Origin: an uncultured Clostridia bacterium
Lineage (GTDB): Bacteria; Bacillota; Clostridia; UBA1381
Length of the DNA stretch: 5,368 nt
Reading direction: 5' to 3'
Assembly: GCA_910578235.1 (NCBI GenBank)
Contig: CAJTPP010000031.1
Location: 1-5,368 of the forward strand
The position numbers were made by a program, and so were the translations under genes. Under the pieces are notes generated by a model, which was not told the DNA's origin, made no database searches, and saw nothing but the letters and a program-made list of their open reading frames with translations. The stretch's first letter is position 1. Each line of letters starts with the position of its first letter. Shown here one piece after another: positions 1-5,368 of the stretch.

Positions 1-63
1 AACAGCCGCACCCACAACAAGACCTGTTGCCATGCCTTTCATAAAGCCTGAAATTTTATGCAT
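1..63 (-). CDS. Small Gly/Ala-rich membrane protein, YtxH-like (N-terminal fragment)
   Basis: The first 21 codons of a leftward gene are visible; the rest lies outside the window. The ATG (complement of 61-63) follows a strong Shine-Dalgarno, AAGGGGGT on the minus strand (71-78), with 7 bases between, which decides the start over the internal Met8 and Met11. The peptide begins MHKISGFMKGMATG and continues into a small-residue hydrophobic stretch (LVVGAAV), the pattern of a single N-terminal membrane anchor. Short clostridial proteins with this type of start are often annotated as YtxH-domain or hypothetical membrane proteins; that match is from memory and rests on few residues. It is divergent from the DUF1015 gene, with a 214-bp gap between the two start codons. 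No function can be assigned. A convincing minus-strand promoter was not found in the AT-rich gap. Confidence 0.7.
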   Translation of the reverse strand, partial: MHKISGFMKGMATGLVVGAAV

Positions 64-186
64 TATCTCAACCCCCTTAATATATTTGACATTGTTATTA
101 TCTGAATTAATGTGATAATTAAACATGAAAATTAATGAGTATAATACCAAAAAATGAATGTAAAGAAAATTTAATGAAATAAAATA

Positions 187-223
187 TTGACGAATTGACG
201 ATAATAGTATATTATTAGATAAT
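187..223 (+). promoter_or_regulatory. Tandem overlapping sigma-A type promoters for the DUF1015 gene
   Basis: Two -35-like TTGACG hexamers lie 8 bp apart (187-192 and 195-200), each part of an 8-bp near-repeat (TTGACGAA, TTGACGAT). Each has a -10 at exactly 17 bp: TATTAT (210-215) for the upstream one and GATAAT (218-223) for the downstream one. Transcription would start near 222-230, leaving a leader of roughly 50 bases. The ATAATA-GTA-TATTAT palindrome (201-215) overlaps the upstream -10. The call rests on sequence match alone; the downstream pair is the better candidate. Confidence 0.65.
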
Positions 224-277
224 GAGGGTGGTGTATCTTGGGGATAGGATACTGGTGAAGAAAGGCTGAGGTAAGTT

Positions 278-1597
278 ATGGCAAATATAAAACCATTCAG
301 AGGATATAGATACAATACAGATAAAATTGTTAATGTCGGTTCGGTAGTGTCTCCGCCGTATTATAATATGTCGGAGGATGATAAAGACGCGCTTTATGAA
401 AAGAGCGAGTATAATTCCGTGCGTCTTTTTTCCGGAAGAAAATATGATACGGATACAATTACCGATAATGCGTTTTCACGCGCAAAGCAGCTTCTTGACT
501 CATGGATAGAGAATGATATTCTTATTCGTGACGCTGAGCCGGTGATATACATGTATGAGCAGACAATGACGATAGGCGGAATAACATATTCAAATACAAA
601 TTTTGTGGCTCTTGTGGAGCTTGAGGATATAGGAAGCGGAGTTATAATGCCTTGTGAAAAGTCGCACGAGGTTTCCATGTCGGACAGATATGAGTTGTTA
701 TCCGCGACAAATGCAGATATGAGCATGATAAGCTGTATATATATGGAGCAGGAAAAAGAATTATATAATCTTATGAATGAGCTTCGAGAGGAAAAACCTG
801 ACGCTGAGTTTTCTTCAGATGAAAATTTACAGCAGAAAATATGGAAAATTTCATATCAGCCCACGATAGATTTCATTGTGGATCATTTCAAGGATATGGC
901 GCTTTATATTACTGATGGTCAGACGCGTTATGAGACATGCCTGAAATACAGAAACTATATGAAAGCCAACAATCCAAATCACACTGGCAACGAGCCGTAT
1001 AACTATACAATGATGTCGCTGTCCAATTCAAAATCTGACGGTATTGTAGTGTTGCCGGTACACAGAGGAGTAAAGGCGCCAAAGACATTCAGCGAGGCGC
1101 GTTTTATAGCAAATTCACAGGATTATTTTAAAATTGAAAAAATAATTGTAGACTCTGGTGATGAGTCTCTTGTGGAAACGATGGTAAAGCAGATTATGAC
1201 TGTAAAGCCGGAGACAAGAATTGCCGCATACTGCGGCGGTGATTATTTCTACCGTATGGTGCTTATGGATAATGATTATATTAAAAAAGAAGTATATCCT
1301 GAAATGTCTAAGGAATACTGCCGTCTTGATCTGGTATCATTAAATAAGTTGATTTTAGATGATGTTTTTCATATAACAGAGGAAAATTACGAAGAATATG
1401 TAACACCGACGAGAAGCTATAATTCATGTTATGAAGGTGTTCAAGATGGCAGTTATGATATTATGTTTATTATGAACCCTGTTCGGGTTGAACAAATAAA
1501 GAATATTACGGCCGTTGGTGAAAGATTGCCTGAAATGACAGTCAGCGTTTATCCTAAACCGTCAGTCGGCGTTATAATAAATGTCAAGGAAGACTAA
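278..1597 (+). CDS. DUF1015 family protein, with diverged signature motifs
   Basis: This 439-residue protein matches the DUF1015 (PF06245) family over its whole length, at about the family's usual size. Recognisable landmarks are KPFRGYRYN at the N-terminus, SPPYYN (25-30, usual APPYDV), the YMYEQ segment (91-95), a LEDIGSG segment (115-121), ITDGQTRYE (211-219, usual IADGHHRYE), VLPVHRG (258-264), the NPVRVEQI region (400-407) and a C-terminal YPK (425-427). The start follows GAGG (268-271) with 6 bases of spacing. Family function is not established; members are cytoplasmic, and I infer no catalytic role. Several motif positions that are usually His, Lys or Ser differ here (PCEKS for PHEKT, GQT for GHH, LPEMTVSV for MPQKSTYF), so this may be a divergent paralogue with altered or lost activity. 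It is transcribed from its own promoters. No terminator is visible before the rplU promoter, so readthrough into rplU is possible. Confidence 0.88.
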   Translation: MANIKPFRGYRYNTDKIVNVGSVVSPPYYNMSEDDKDALYEKSEYNSVRLFSGRKYDTDTITDNAFSRAKQLLDSWIENDILIRDAEPVIYMYEQTMTIGGITYSNTNFVALVELEDIGSGVIMPCEKSHEVSMSDRYELLSATNADMSMISCIYMEQEKELYNLMNELREEKPDAEFSSDENLQQKIWKISYQPTIDFIVDHFKDMALYITDGQTRYETCLKYRNYMKANNPNHTGNEPYNYTMMSLSNSKSDGIVVLPVHRGVKAPKTFSEARFIANSQDYFKIEKIIVDSGDESLVETMVKQIMTVKPETRIAAYCGGDYFYRMVLMDNDYIKKEVYPEMSKEYCRLDLVSLNKLILDDVFHITEENYEEYVTPTRSYNSCYEGVQDGSYDIMFIMNPVRVEQIKNITAVGERLPEMTVSVYPKPSVGVIINVKED

Positions 1598-1604
1598 AAA
1601 AAAC

Positions 1605-1633
1605 TTGACAAGCAATGAATATTATGGTAAACT
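1605..1633 (+). promoter_or_regulatory. rplU-rpmA promoter, consensus -35 and extended -10
   Basis: A perfect TTGACA (1605-1610) is separated by 17 bp from TAAACT (1628-1633, 4 of 6 consensus positions), which is preceded by TGG, giving an extended -10 (TG at 1625-1626). The -35 begins only 7 bases after the DUF1015 stop codon. The expected transcription start is near 1640, which gives rplU a leader of about 95 bases. Confidence 0.8.
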
Positions 1634-1639
1634 ACCATA
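1623..1639. repeat. 17-bp palindrome overlapping the rplU -10 (possible operator)
   Basis: TATGGTA-AAC-TACCATA is a perfect 7-bp inverted repeat with a 3-base centre. It covers the whole -10 hexamer (1628-1633) and reaches the expected transcription start. Placement and symmetry fit a repressor operator; as RNA it would fall at or before the 5' end, so a hairpin role is less likely. No regulator is identified, and chance remains possible. Confidence 0.5.
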
Positions 1640-1734
1640 GTGACCGCATAGAATAGGTCTGTAAAAATCGGGCTGTATATTAGCTGATACCTATGATAGC
1701 GTGTCCTCATAAATATAAGAGGAGGTGTTTTATA
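1640..1734 (+). ncRNA. Structured 5' leader of rplU, candidate L21 leader
   Basis: The region between the predicted transcription start and the rplU ATG folds by eye into nested helices. ATAGGT (1653-1658) pairs with ACCTAT (1689-1694). Directly inside it, ATC (1667-1669) pairs with GAT (1686-1688) and GGCT (1671-1674) with AGCT (1682-1685), closing a 7-base loop with a single bulged G1670; an 8-base bulge (1659-1666) lies on the 5' side. A short outer helix around CGC (1645-1647) and GCG (1699-1701) is possible. Further down, TCCTC (1704-1708) can pair with GAGGA (1719-1723), which is the first half of the rplU ribosome binding site GAGGAGGTG (1719-1727). Firmicutes are known to carry an L21 leader (an autoregulatory r-protein leader family in Rfam) at exactly this place. 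Membership is inferred from location and pairing, not from a covariance search. Confidence 0.65.
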
Positions 1735-2046
1735 ATGTACGCAGTAATCGTAACAGGCGGTAAGCAGTATAAGGTTTCAGAGGGCGACACACTTTTTGTT
1801 GAGAAGCTTGAAGTGGAAGAAGGCGCAGCTGTAACATTTGATCAGGTACTTATGGCCGGTGAAGGCGAAAATGTAAAGGTTGGCGCGCCTACAGTGGATG
1901 GTGCGACTGTTGAGGCTAAGGTTCTTAAGAACGGTAAGTCTAAGAAGATTTATGTTTTCAAAATGAAGAGAAAGAAGAACGAGCGTAAGAAGAAAGGCCA
2001 CAGACAGCCTTTCACAAAGGTGGAAATCACAAAGATTAACGCATAA
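1735..2046 (+). CDS. rplU: 50S ribosomal protein L21
   Basis: Ribosomal protein L21 (bL21) is a 23S rRNA-binding protein of the large subunit. The 103-residue product begins MYAVIVTGGKQYKV and ends in the basic tail with GHRQPFTKVEITKI, both family hallmarks, and matches the usual length of 102-103. The ATG at 1735 is chosen because GAGGAGGTG (1719-1727) sits 7 bases upstream. An in-frame ATG at 1693 would add 14 residues foreign to L21, lies inside the leader helix (1689-1694) and lacks a ribosome binding site. It is the first gene of an rplU-rpmA operon with 41 bp between genes. In Bacillus and many clostridia a prp (ysxB) gene sits in that gap; none fits here. Expression is probably controlled by the upstream promoter, palindrome and leader RNA. 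Confidence 0.97.
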   Translation: MYAVIVTGGKQYKVSEGDTLFVEKLEVEEGAAVTFDQVLMAGEGENVKVGAPTVDGATVEAKVLKNGKSKKIYVFKMKRKKNERKKKGHRQPFTKVEITKINA

Positions 2047-2087
2047 TTTACGCATATCTATTTTATATCAGAAACGAGGTGTTTTAA

Positions 2088-2342
2088 ATGGCTCATAAGA
2101 AAGGTATGGGTAGTACAAAAAACGGCCGTGACAGTGAGTCTAAGAGACTTGGCGCAAAAAGAGCTGACGGACAGGCTGTTCTTGCGGGTAACATTCTTGT
2201 CAGACAGAGAGGAACAAAAATTCATCCGGGCAATAATGTTGGCAAGGGCAGTGACGATACATTGTTCGCGCTGATTGACGGCAGAGTTAAGTTTGAAAGA
2301 AAAGGCAGAGATAAGACACAGTGCAGTGTTTATGCTGACTAA
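2088..2342 (+). CDS. rpmA: 50S ribosomal protein L27, without N-terminal propeptide
   Basis: Ribosomal protein L27 (bL27) places its flexible N-terminus near the peptidyl transferase centre. The 84-residue product starts MAHKKGMGSTKNGRDSESKR and contains VRQRGTKIHPGNNVGKG (38-54), both diagnostic; length is normal. The start has GAGGTG (2076-2081) with 6 bases of spacing. Many Firmicutes make L27 with a short extension ending in a Phe-Ala cleavage site that the protease Prp removes. Here the protein starts directly at the mature-type N-terminus, and the codon just before the ATG (2085-2087) is an in-frame TAA, so no extension can be encoded. This agrees with the absence of prp between rplU and rpmA. 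It is the last gene of the operon and is followed 17 bases later by a strong terminator. Confidence 0.97.
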   Translation: MAHKKGMGSTKNGRDSESKRLGAKRADGQAVLAGNILVRQRGTKIHPGNNVGKGSDDTLFALIDGRVKFERKGRDKTQCSVYAD

Positions 2343-2359
2343 TGGATTTTGAATTTATA

Positions 2360-2396
2360 AAGCTGTTCTGAAATTATGTTTCAGAACAGCTTTTTT
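2360..2396 (+). terminator. Rho-independent terminator of the rplU-rpmA operon
   Basis: A perfect 14-bp stem pairs 2360-2373 (AAGCTGTTCTGAAA) with 2379-2392 (TTTCAGAACAGCTT) around a 5-base loop TTATG, followed by a run of T to 2396. It begins 17 bases after the rpmA stop. The inverted repeat is AT-flanked on both sides, but it is best read as rightward termination because no leftward gene ends here. Confidence 0.93.
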
Positions 2397-2400
2397 CATC

Positions 2401-2441
2401 TTAATAAAATATTAAGAAAATTATTAATAAAATCATAAGAA
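2401..2441 (+). promoter_or_regulatory. 11/12-bp periodic repeat array upstream of the response regulator (candidate autoregulatory site)
   Basis: Four related hexamers occur in the same orientation: TTAATA (2401), TTAAGA (2412), TTAATA (2424) and ATAAGA (2435), spaced 11, 12 and 11 bp start to start. Seen at larger scale, 2401-2418 and 2424-2441 are 16/18 identical, and their first ten bases (TTAATAAAAT) are exact. The array ends just upstream of an extended -10 and covers where its -35 would be. OmpR/PhoP-type regulators bind direct repeats with about 11-bp phasing, so binding by the adjacent regulator is a reasonable inference. The AT-rich composition weakens the argument. Confidence 0.5.
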
Positions 2442-2446
2442 TTACC

Positions 2447-2455
2447 TGTTATATT
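2447..2455 (+). promoter_or_regulatory. Extended -10 promoter of the two-component operon
   Basis: TG-T-TATATT (2447-2455) is an extended -10 with 5 of 6 consensus positions. No recognisable -35 lies 16-18 bp upstream (2427-2432 reads ATAAAA), which fits a promoter needing an activator bound at the repeat array. The expected transcription start near 2462 leaves a leader of about 16 bases holding only the ribosome binding site. Confidence 0.55.
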
Positions 2456-2477
2456 ATTTTGTGAAGGGAGGGATTGT

Positions 2478-3167
2478 GTGAAGAATACGGTATTGATAGC
2501 AGATGATGACAAGGAAATAGTCGAGAGTGTATCAATATTTCTGAAAGCGGAGGGGTATGAGTCAGTAAAGGCGTATACAGGTCTTGAGGCACTTGACGCG
2601 CTTATGACAAAAGATATACAATTGATATTGCTTGATATTATGATGCCGGAGTTGGACGGGATACAGACGCTTATGAAAATACGTGAAAACAGAAATATTC
2701 CTGTAATACTTATAAGCGCAAAATCGGAGGACAGCGATAAAATTTTAGGGTTAAATATCGGTGCGGATGACTATGTGACAAAACCGTTTAATCCGTCGGA
2801 GCTGATGGCGCGCGTAAAATCACAGCTAAGACGATATACTCAGCTTGGAGCTATGGATCTTGTAAGAAGCAGAATAGAAATAGGAGGTCTTACGCTGGAT
2901 ACAGACTCAAAACTTGTATATGTAGACGGGGAGGAAACAAGACTTACACCGATAGAATATAAAATACTTGAGCTTTTGTGCAAAAATCCAAACAGGGTAT
3001 TTTCAGCTGATGAAATCTATTCGAGAGTATGGAATGAGGAAGCGGCAGTGAATGACAATACAATAGCGGTTCATATTCGTCATATTCGCGAAAAAATTGA
3101 AATCAATCCAAAAGAACCGCAATATCTGAAAGTGGTTTGGGGAATTGGGTATAAAATTCAAAAGTAA
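2478..3167 (+). CDS. OmpR-class response regulator, VanR-like
   Basis: This 229-residue cytoplasmic protein is a phosphorylation-controlled DNA-binding transcription factor. The receiver domain (about 3-115) has the acidic cluster Asp9-Asp10-Asp11, the phosphoacceptor Asp53 in LLDIMMP, Ser80 in the switch position, Tyr99 and Lys102 in TKPF. After a linker, the winged-helix DNA-binding domain (about 134-229) shows LTPIEYKILELL, the NDNTIAVHIRHIREKIE recognition region and the closing VWGIGYKI. All key residues are present, so it should be functional. The GADDYVTKPFNP and ARVKSQLRRYTQLG stretches resemble VanR-type regulators, but this is not evidence for glycopeptide resistance, since no vanHAX-like genes are visible. 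Start is GTG at 2478, with GGGAGG (2466-2471) 6 bases upstream; a GTG at 2476 is out of frame and stops at once. It lies 14 bp before its kinase and may autoregulate through the upstream repeats. Confidence 0.94.
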   Translation: MKNTVLIADDDKEIVESVSIFLKAEGYESVKAYTGLEALDALMTKDIQLILLDIMMPELDGIQTLMKIRENRNIPVILISAKSEDSDKILGLNIGADDYVTKPFNPSELMARVKSQLRRYTQLGAMDLVRSRIEIGGLTLDTDSKLVYVDGEETRLTPIEYKILELLCKNPNRVFSADEIYSRVWNEEAAVNDNTIAVHIRHIREKIEINPKEPQYLKVVWGIGYKIQK

Positions 3168-3181
3168 CGGAGGTAATTTTT

Positions 3182-5206
3182 ATGAAAAAGGTAATATACA
3201 GTACGCCGCTGAAATTTTCGGCGGTTATATTGTGCGCTTTAGCTATGGCGGTAAGCTCATATATGGTAACATCAGGCTTTTTTAGAGAAGACAATGTGTA
3301 TTTTTTCGAAAAATCATATAAGGACAGTCATTCGGCCGGTTCATTAATTAACAGTGAATTTGTGGCATTATCCAGAATGCTGGAGGATACAACAGATGAA
3401 AACGGCAGACTGCATCCTGAAAAGCTTGCGGGTATGCCGTCTGCTGATGAATGGGAATATTATATTAAGGTGAATGATAAAGAATATTCAAATGTTAAAA
3501 ACCAAACTTATGCGAATTTTAAAAACAGTGAATTGTCAATGGGGGTAAGCGCTGATTTGAGTATTGGATACGGAACATCAGGAGAAGTGAAAAACAGAGA
3601 AAGCTTTGCGAATAATCGTGCAAGTTTTAACGGCTATTATTTTATTGATAGTCAGAAAGACAGCTATCAGCTTTGTGTCAGAATGGGAGAAAAAAACAAG
3701 ACGGAACACAGCGCTCGGTGGGAAACAATGAAAGCGGCAGCGGATCATGCGGTAAAGATTGTGGTTGCATTATTTGCGTTTGCCGCCGCAATGCTTATAT
3801 ATCTTCTTTGCGTCACGGGCAAAAAGTATGGAAGTGACAAAATACAAATGATGCTTATAGATAAAATGTTTGTGGAAATAACGACAGCTTTGTTTTTGGG
3901 AATATTTATCGGAGGAGGAGCGTTAACGCTTCTCGGAGCGGCGTATTTTATCATAGATGAAAACATTTCAGTGGCCAATCAGCTTGCGGCTATGGCAATA
4001 TTTGTTGTAGTGTCATTGTCTGTGCTGACGCTTCTGTCCCTTGTGCGTAATATGAAAAACGGTACTTTCCTGCAGCGTTCAATAATCGTAAAGGTGTGCA
4101 GATTTTTATGGAAGGCGGTAAAAACAGTTGTTGTATTTCTATGGAGTACTCTTGTAAGGCTATGTAAAGCGATTAGGCGGGGTATGTCGGAAGCAAAAAG
4201 GACTATATTGACAGTTTCGTCAAAGAATTTCAGCGGACGTTTTGTAGGGATTATCACAGCCGCGTTTGCGGTTGGAGTGTGTATATTGACAGTACTTTCA
4301 TTGGCAAACGCGGCGTTTGTCGTGATCCTTATGATATTTGTTGGTGCGACGATTATATTTATAACAAGAAGACTTGTTGGATTTGAACGGATAAAAGAGG
4401 GGATAGAAAAAATAAAAAACGGTGATTTAAATCATAAGGTAGAGAATTGTCCGGACGGAGTTATCGGATCAATGGCCGAAAATATCAATTCAATTGGTGA
4501 CGGACTGCAAAAATCACTTGAGAATGAGGTTAGAGCGGAGAGAATGAAATCTGAGCTTATAACAAATGTATCACATGACTTAAAAACACCTCTTACGTCA
4601 ATAATAAATTATGCGGATTTGCTGTCAAAGGAAACACTCACGCCGCCTGAAGCCAATGACTATGTAAAGATTATAAAGCAAAAGGGTGAAAGGCTGAAGC
4701 AGCTGACAAATGATCTTTTTGATATATCAAAAGTACAGAGCGGAAATGAGGAATTTAAAATAGAAGACATTGATATTTGTCTGCTCATAAATCAGACGAT
4801 GGCAGAACTTAATGAAAGAATACAGCAGTCCGGACTTGTATTTAAGGTATCATCAGAAGACAAAGAAATGTTTATTCACGCTGATGGAAGAAAAATGTCA
4901 AGAGTGTTTGAAAATCTTATTATTAATTGTGTGAAATATGCGATGAAAAATACACGGGTATATATCAATATATCATACGCGGAGTCAGATGTGACTGTAG
5001 AGATAAAGAATATTGCGGGATATGAAATGGATTTTGACGAAACGGAAATTTCCGAGAGGTTTGTGCGCGGAGACAGTTCGAGAAGCACTGAGGGAAGCGG
5101 TCTCGGGCTTGCGATTGTAAAAAGTTATGTTGAGGCTTGCGGAGGCTGTGTAGAGATTAAAAAAGACGGAGATTTATTTAAGGTTATATTGATATTTCCT
5201 AAATAA
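3182..5206 (+). CDS. Membrane sensor histidine kinase with six predicted membrane segments
   Basis: This 674-residue protein is the likely kinase partner of the preceding regulator; CGGAGG (3168-3173) precedes the ATG by 8 bases. By eye it has membrane segments at about 12-31, 190-211, 233-257, 265-288, 354-376 and 378-395. An outside domain of about 157 residues (32-188) lies between the first two, and a basic, partly amphipathic inner region (289-352) between the fourth and fifth. A HAMP-like linker (about 396-447) leads to HisKA with His465 in NVSHDLKTPLTSI. The ATPase domain has the N-box (Asn578, Asn582 in NLIINCVKY) and the G2 box GSGLGLAI (638-645) after ERFVRGDSS. The G1 box is atypical: KNIAG (609-613) replaces the usual DxGxG, with Asn610 at the Asp position. 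The architecture resembles large clostridial sensor kinases; the ligand is unknown. No terminator follows it. Confidence 0.93.
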   Translation: MKKVIYSTPLKFSAVILCALAMAVSSYMVTSGFFREDNVYFFEKSYKDSHSAGSLINSEFVALSRMLEDTTDENGRLHPEKLAGMPSADEWEYYIKVNDKEYSNVKNQTYANFKNSELSMGVSADLSIGYGTSGEVKNRESFANNRASFNGYYFIDSQKDSYQLCVRMGEKNKTEHSARWETMKAAADHAVKIVVALFAFAAAMLIYLLCVTGKKYGSDKIQMMLIDKMFVEITTALFLGIFIGGGALTLLGAAYFIIDENISVANQLAAMAIFVVVSLSVLTLLSLVRNMKNGTFLQRSIIVKVCRFLWKAVKTVVVFLWSTLVRLCKAIRRGMSEAKRTILTVSSKNFSGRFVGIITAAFAVGVCILTVLSLANAAFVVILMIFVGATIIFITRRLVGFERIKEGIEKIKNGDLNHKVENCPDGVIGSMAENINSIGDGLQKSLENEVRAERMKSELITNVSHDLKTPLTSIINYADLLSKETLTPPEANDYVKIIKQKGERLKQLTNDLFDISKVQSGNEEFKIEDIDICLLINQTMAELNERIQQSGLVFKVSSEDKEMFIHADGRKMSRVFENLIINCVKYAMKNTRVYINISYAESDVTVEIKNIAGYEMDFDETEISERFVRGDSSRSTEGSGLGLAIVKSYVEACGGCVEIKKDGDLFKVILIFPK

Positions 5207-5209
5207 GTA

Positions 5210-5239
5210 TTGACATACCCTCTGTTGGAATGATATGAT
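5210..5239 (+). promoter_or_regulatory. obg promoter, consensus -35 and extended -10
   Basis: Perfect TTGACA (5210-5215), an 18-bp spacer and TATGAT (5234-5239, 5 of 6), preceded by TGA to give an extended -10. It begins 3 bases after the kinase stop codon. The expected start near 5246 leaves a leader of about 43 bases before the obg ATG. It would uncouple obg from the two-component operon, although readthrough is also possible because no terminator intervenes. Confidence 0.8.
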
Positions 5240-5288
5240 AGCATATAAAGTGAAAAACAGTGTGTAAGTAGTCGGATCGGAGAAAAAT

Positions 5289-5368
5289 ATGTTTACAGAT
5301 AAAGCAAAAATATTTATAAAGGCCGGTAATGGCGGAAATGGAGCAATTTCGTTTCATCGTGAAAAATA
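5289..5368 (+). CDS. obg: Obg family GTPase, ribosome assembly (N-terminal fragment)
   Basis: The first 26 codons of a gene that continues past the window edge. The peptide MFTDKAKIFIKAGNGGNGAI, followed by SFHREK, is the characteristic start of the glycine-rich Obg fold (typical members read MFVDKAKIYVKAGDGGNGAVSF). Obg (CgtA/ObgE) is an essential GTPase that binds the 50S subunit during late assembly. The ATG follows GGAG (5279-5282) with 6 bases of spacing. obg commonly lies directly after rpmA; here a two-component operon separates them. The GTPase domain is not visible, so nothing can be said about completeness. Confidence 0.93.
   Translation, partial: MFTDKAKIFIKAGNGGNGAISFHREK

Noticed and set aside
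86..119. Perfect TTGACA (86-91) with GATAAT (114-119) in the divergent gap
   Set aside because: The spacer is 22 bp, too long for a sigma-A promoter, and the far better tandem pair lies closer to the DUF1015 gene.
97..119. Inverted repeat ATTATC (97-102) / GATAAT (114-119) between the divergent genes
   Set aside because: Only 6 bp, wholly typical of AT-rich DNA, and it does not extend.
233..252. GTATC / GATAC hairpin in the DUF1015 leader
   Set aside because: A 5-bp AT-leaning stem with a 10-base loop, no T tract and no overlap with the ribosome binding site; too weak to call.
1223..1237. GC-rich inverted repeat GCCGCA-TAC-TGCGGC inside the DUF1015 gene
   Set aside because: It lies mid-gene with no T tract and is explained by codons for Ala-Ala-Tyr-Cys-Gly.
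1693..1734. In-frame upstream ATG that would extend L21 by 14 residues
   Set aside because: The added residues do not belong to L21, the ATG lies within a leader helix, and the strong ribosome binding site at 1719-1727 points to the ATG at 1735.
1777..2055. Antisense open frame across rplU, and similar frames opposite the other genes
   Set aside because: They lie opposite well-identified genes, lack ribosome binding sites and show no recognisable protein features.
3204..3223. CGCCG / CGGCG hairpin just after the kinase start codon
   Set aside because: A 5-bp stem with a 10-base loop beyond the start codon; it could slow translation slightly, but nothing supports a regulatory role.
2478..5206. 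Reading the two-component pair as a VanRS glycopeptide resistance system
   Set aside because: The regulator is only VanR-like in family terms, the kinase has a different, larger membrane part than VanS, and no resistance genes are in the window.

Overview
The window looks like a chromosomal segment of a low-GC Firmicute, most likely a clostridium. The basis is AT-rich intergenic DNA, strong GGAGG-type ribosome binding sites in front of most genes, the rplU-rpmA-obg ribosome/GTPase neighbourhood, a structured leader before rplU, and a VanR-like response regulator with a large multi-pass histidine kinase. I see no mobile element, CRISPR array, tRNA or rRNA.

Layout. At the left edge the first 21 codons of a small glycine/alanine-rich membrane protein run leftward off the window. 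A divergent AT-rich gap (64-277) carries tandem sigma-A type promoters for a rightward DUF1015-family gene (278-1597) whose usual conserved motifs look eroded. A promoter, with a palindrome over its -10, then drives a structured 5' leader, rplU (L21, true start 1735) and rpmA (L27), closed by a strong terminator (2360-2396).

Next comes a two-component operon: an OmpR-class response regulator with a GTG start (2478-3167) and, 14 bp later, a 674-residue histidine kinase (3182-5206). Its promoter region holds an 11/12-bp periodic repeat array that could be a binding site for the regulator itself. No terminator follows the kinase. A well-formed promoter starts 3 bases after its stop, and the window ends in the first 26 codons of obg.

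How the parts fit. rplU, rpmA and obg form a classical ribosome-assembly cluster. Two things set this copy apart. First, the gene for Prp, the protease that in many Firmicutes lies between rplU and rpmA and trims an L27 propeptide, is absent, and L27 has no propeptide (an in-frame stop directly precedes its ATG). Second, a complete signalling operon sits between rpmA and obg under its own promoter and behind a terminator. I do not see a clearly novel system. The points most worth testing are the repeat array before the response regulator, the rplU leader and palindrome, the coordinated Prp/propeptide absence, and the degenerate DUF1015 protein.
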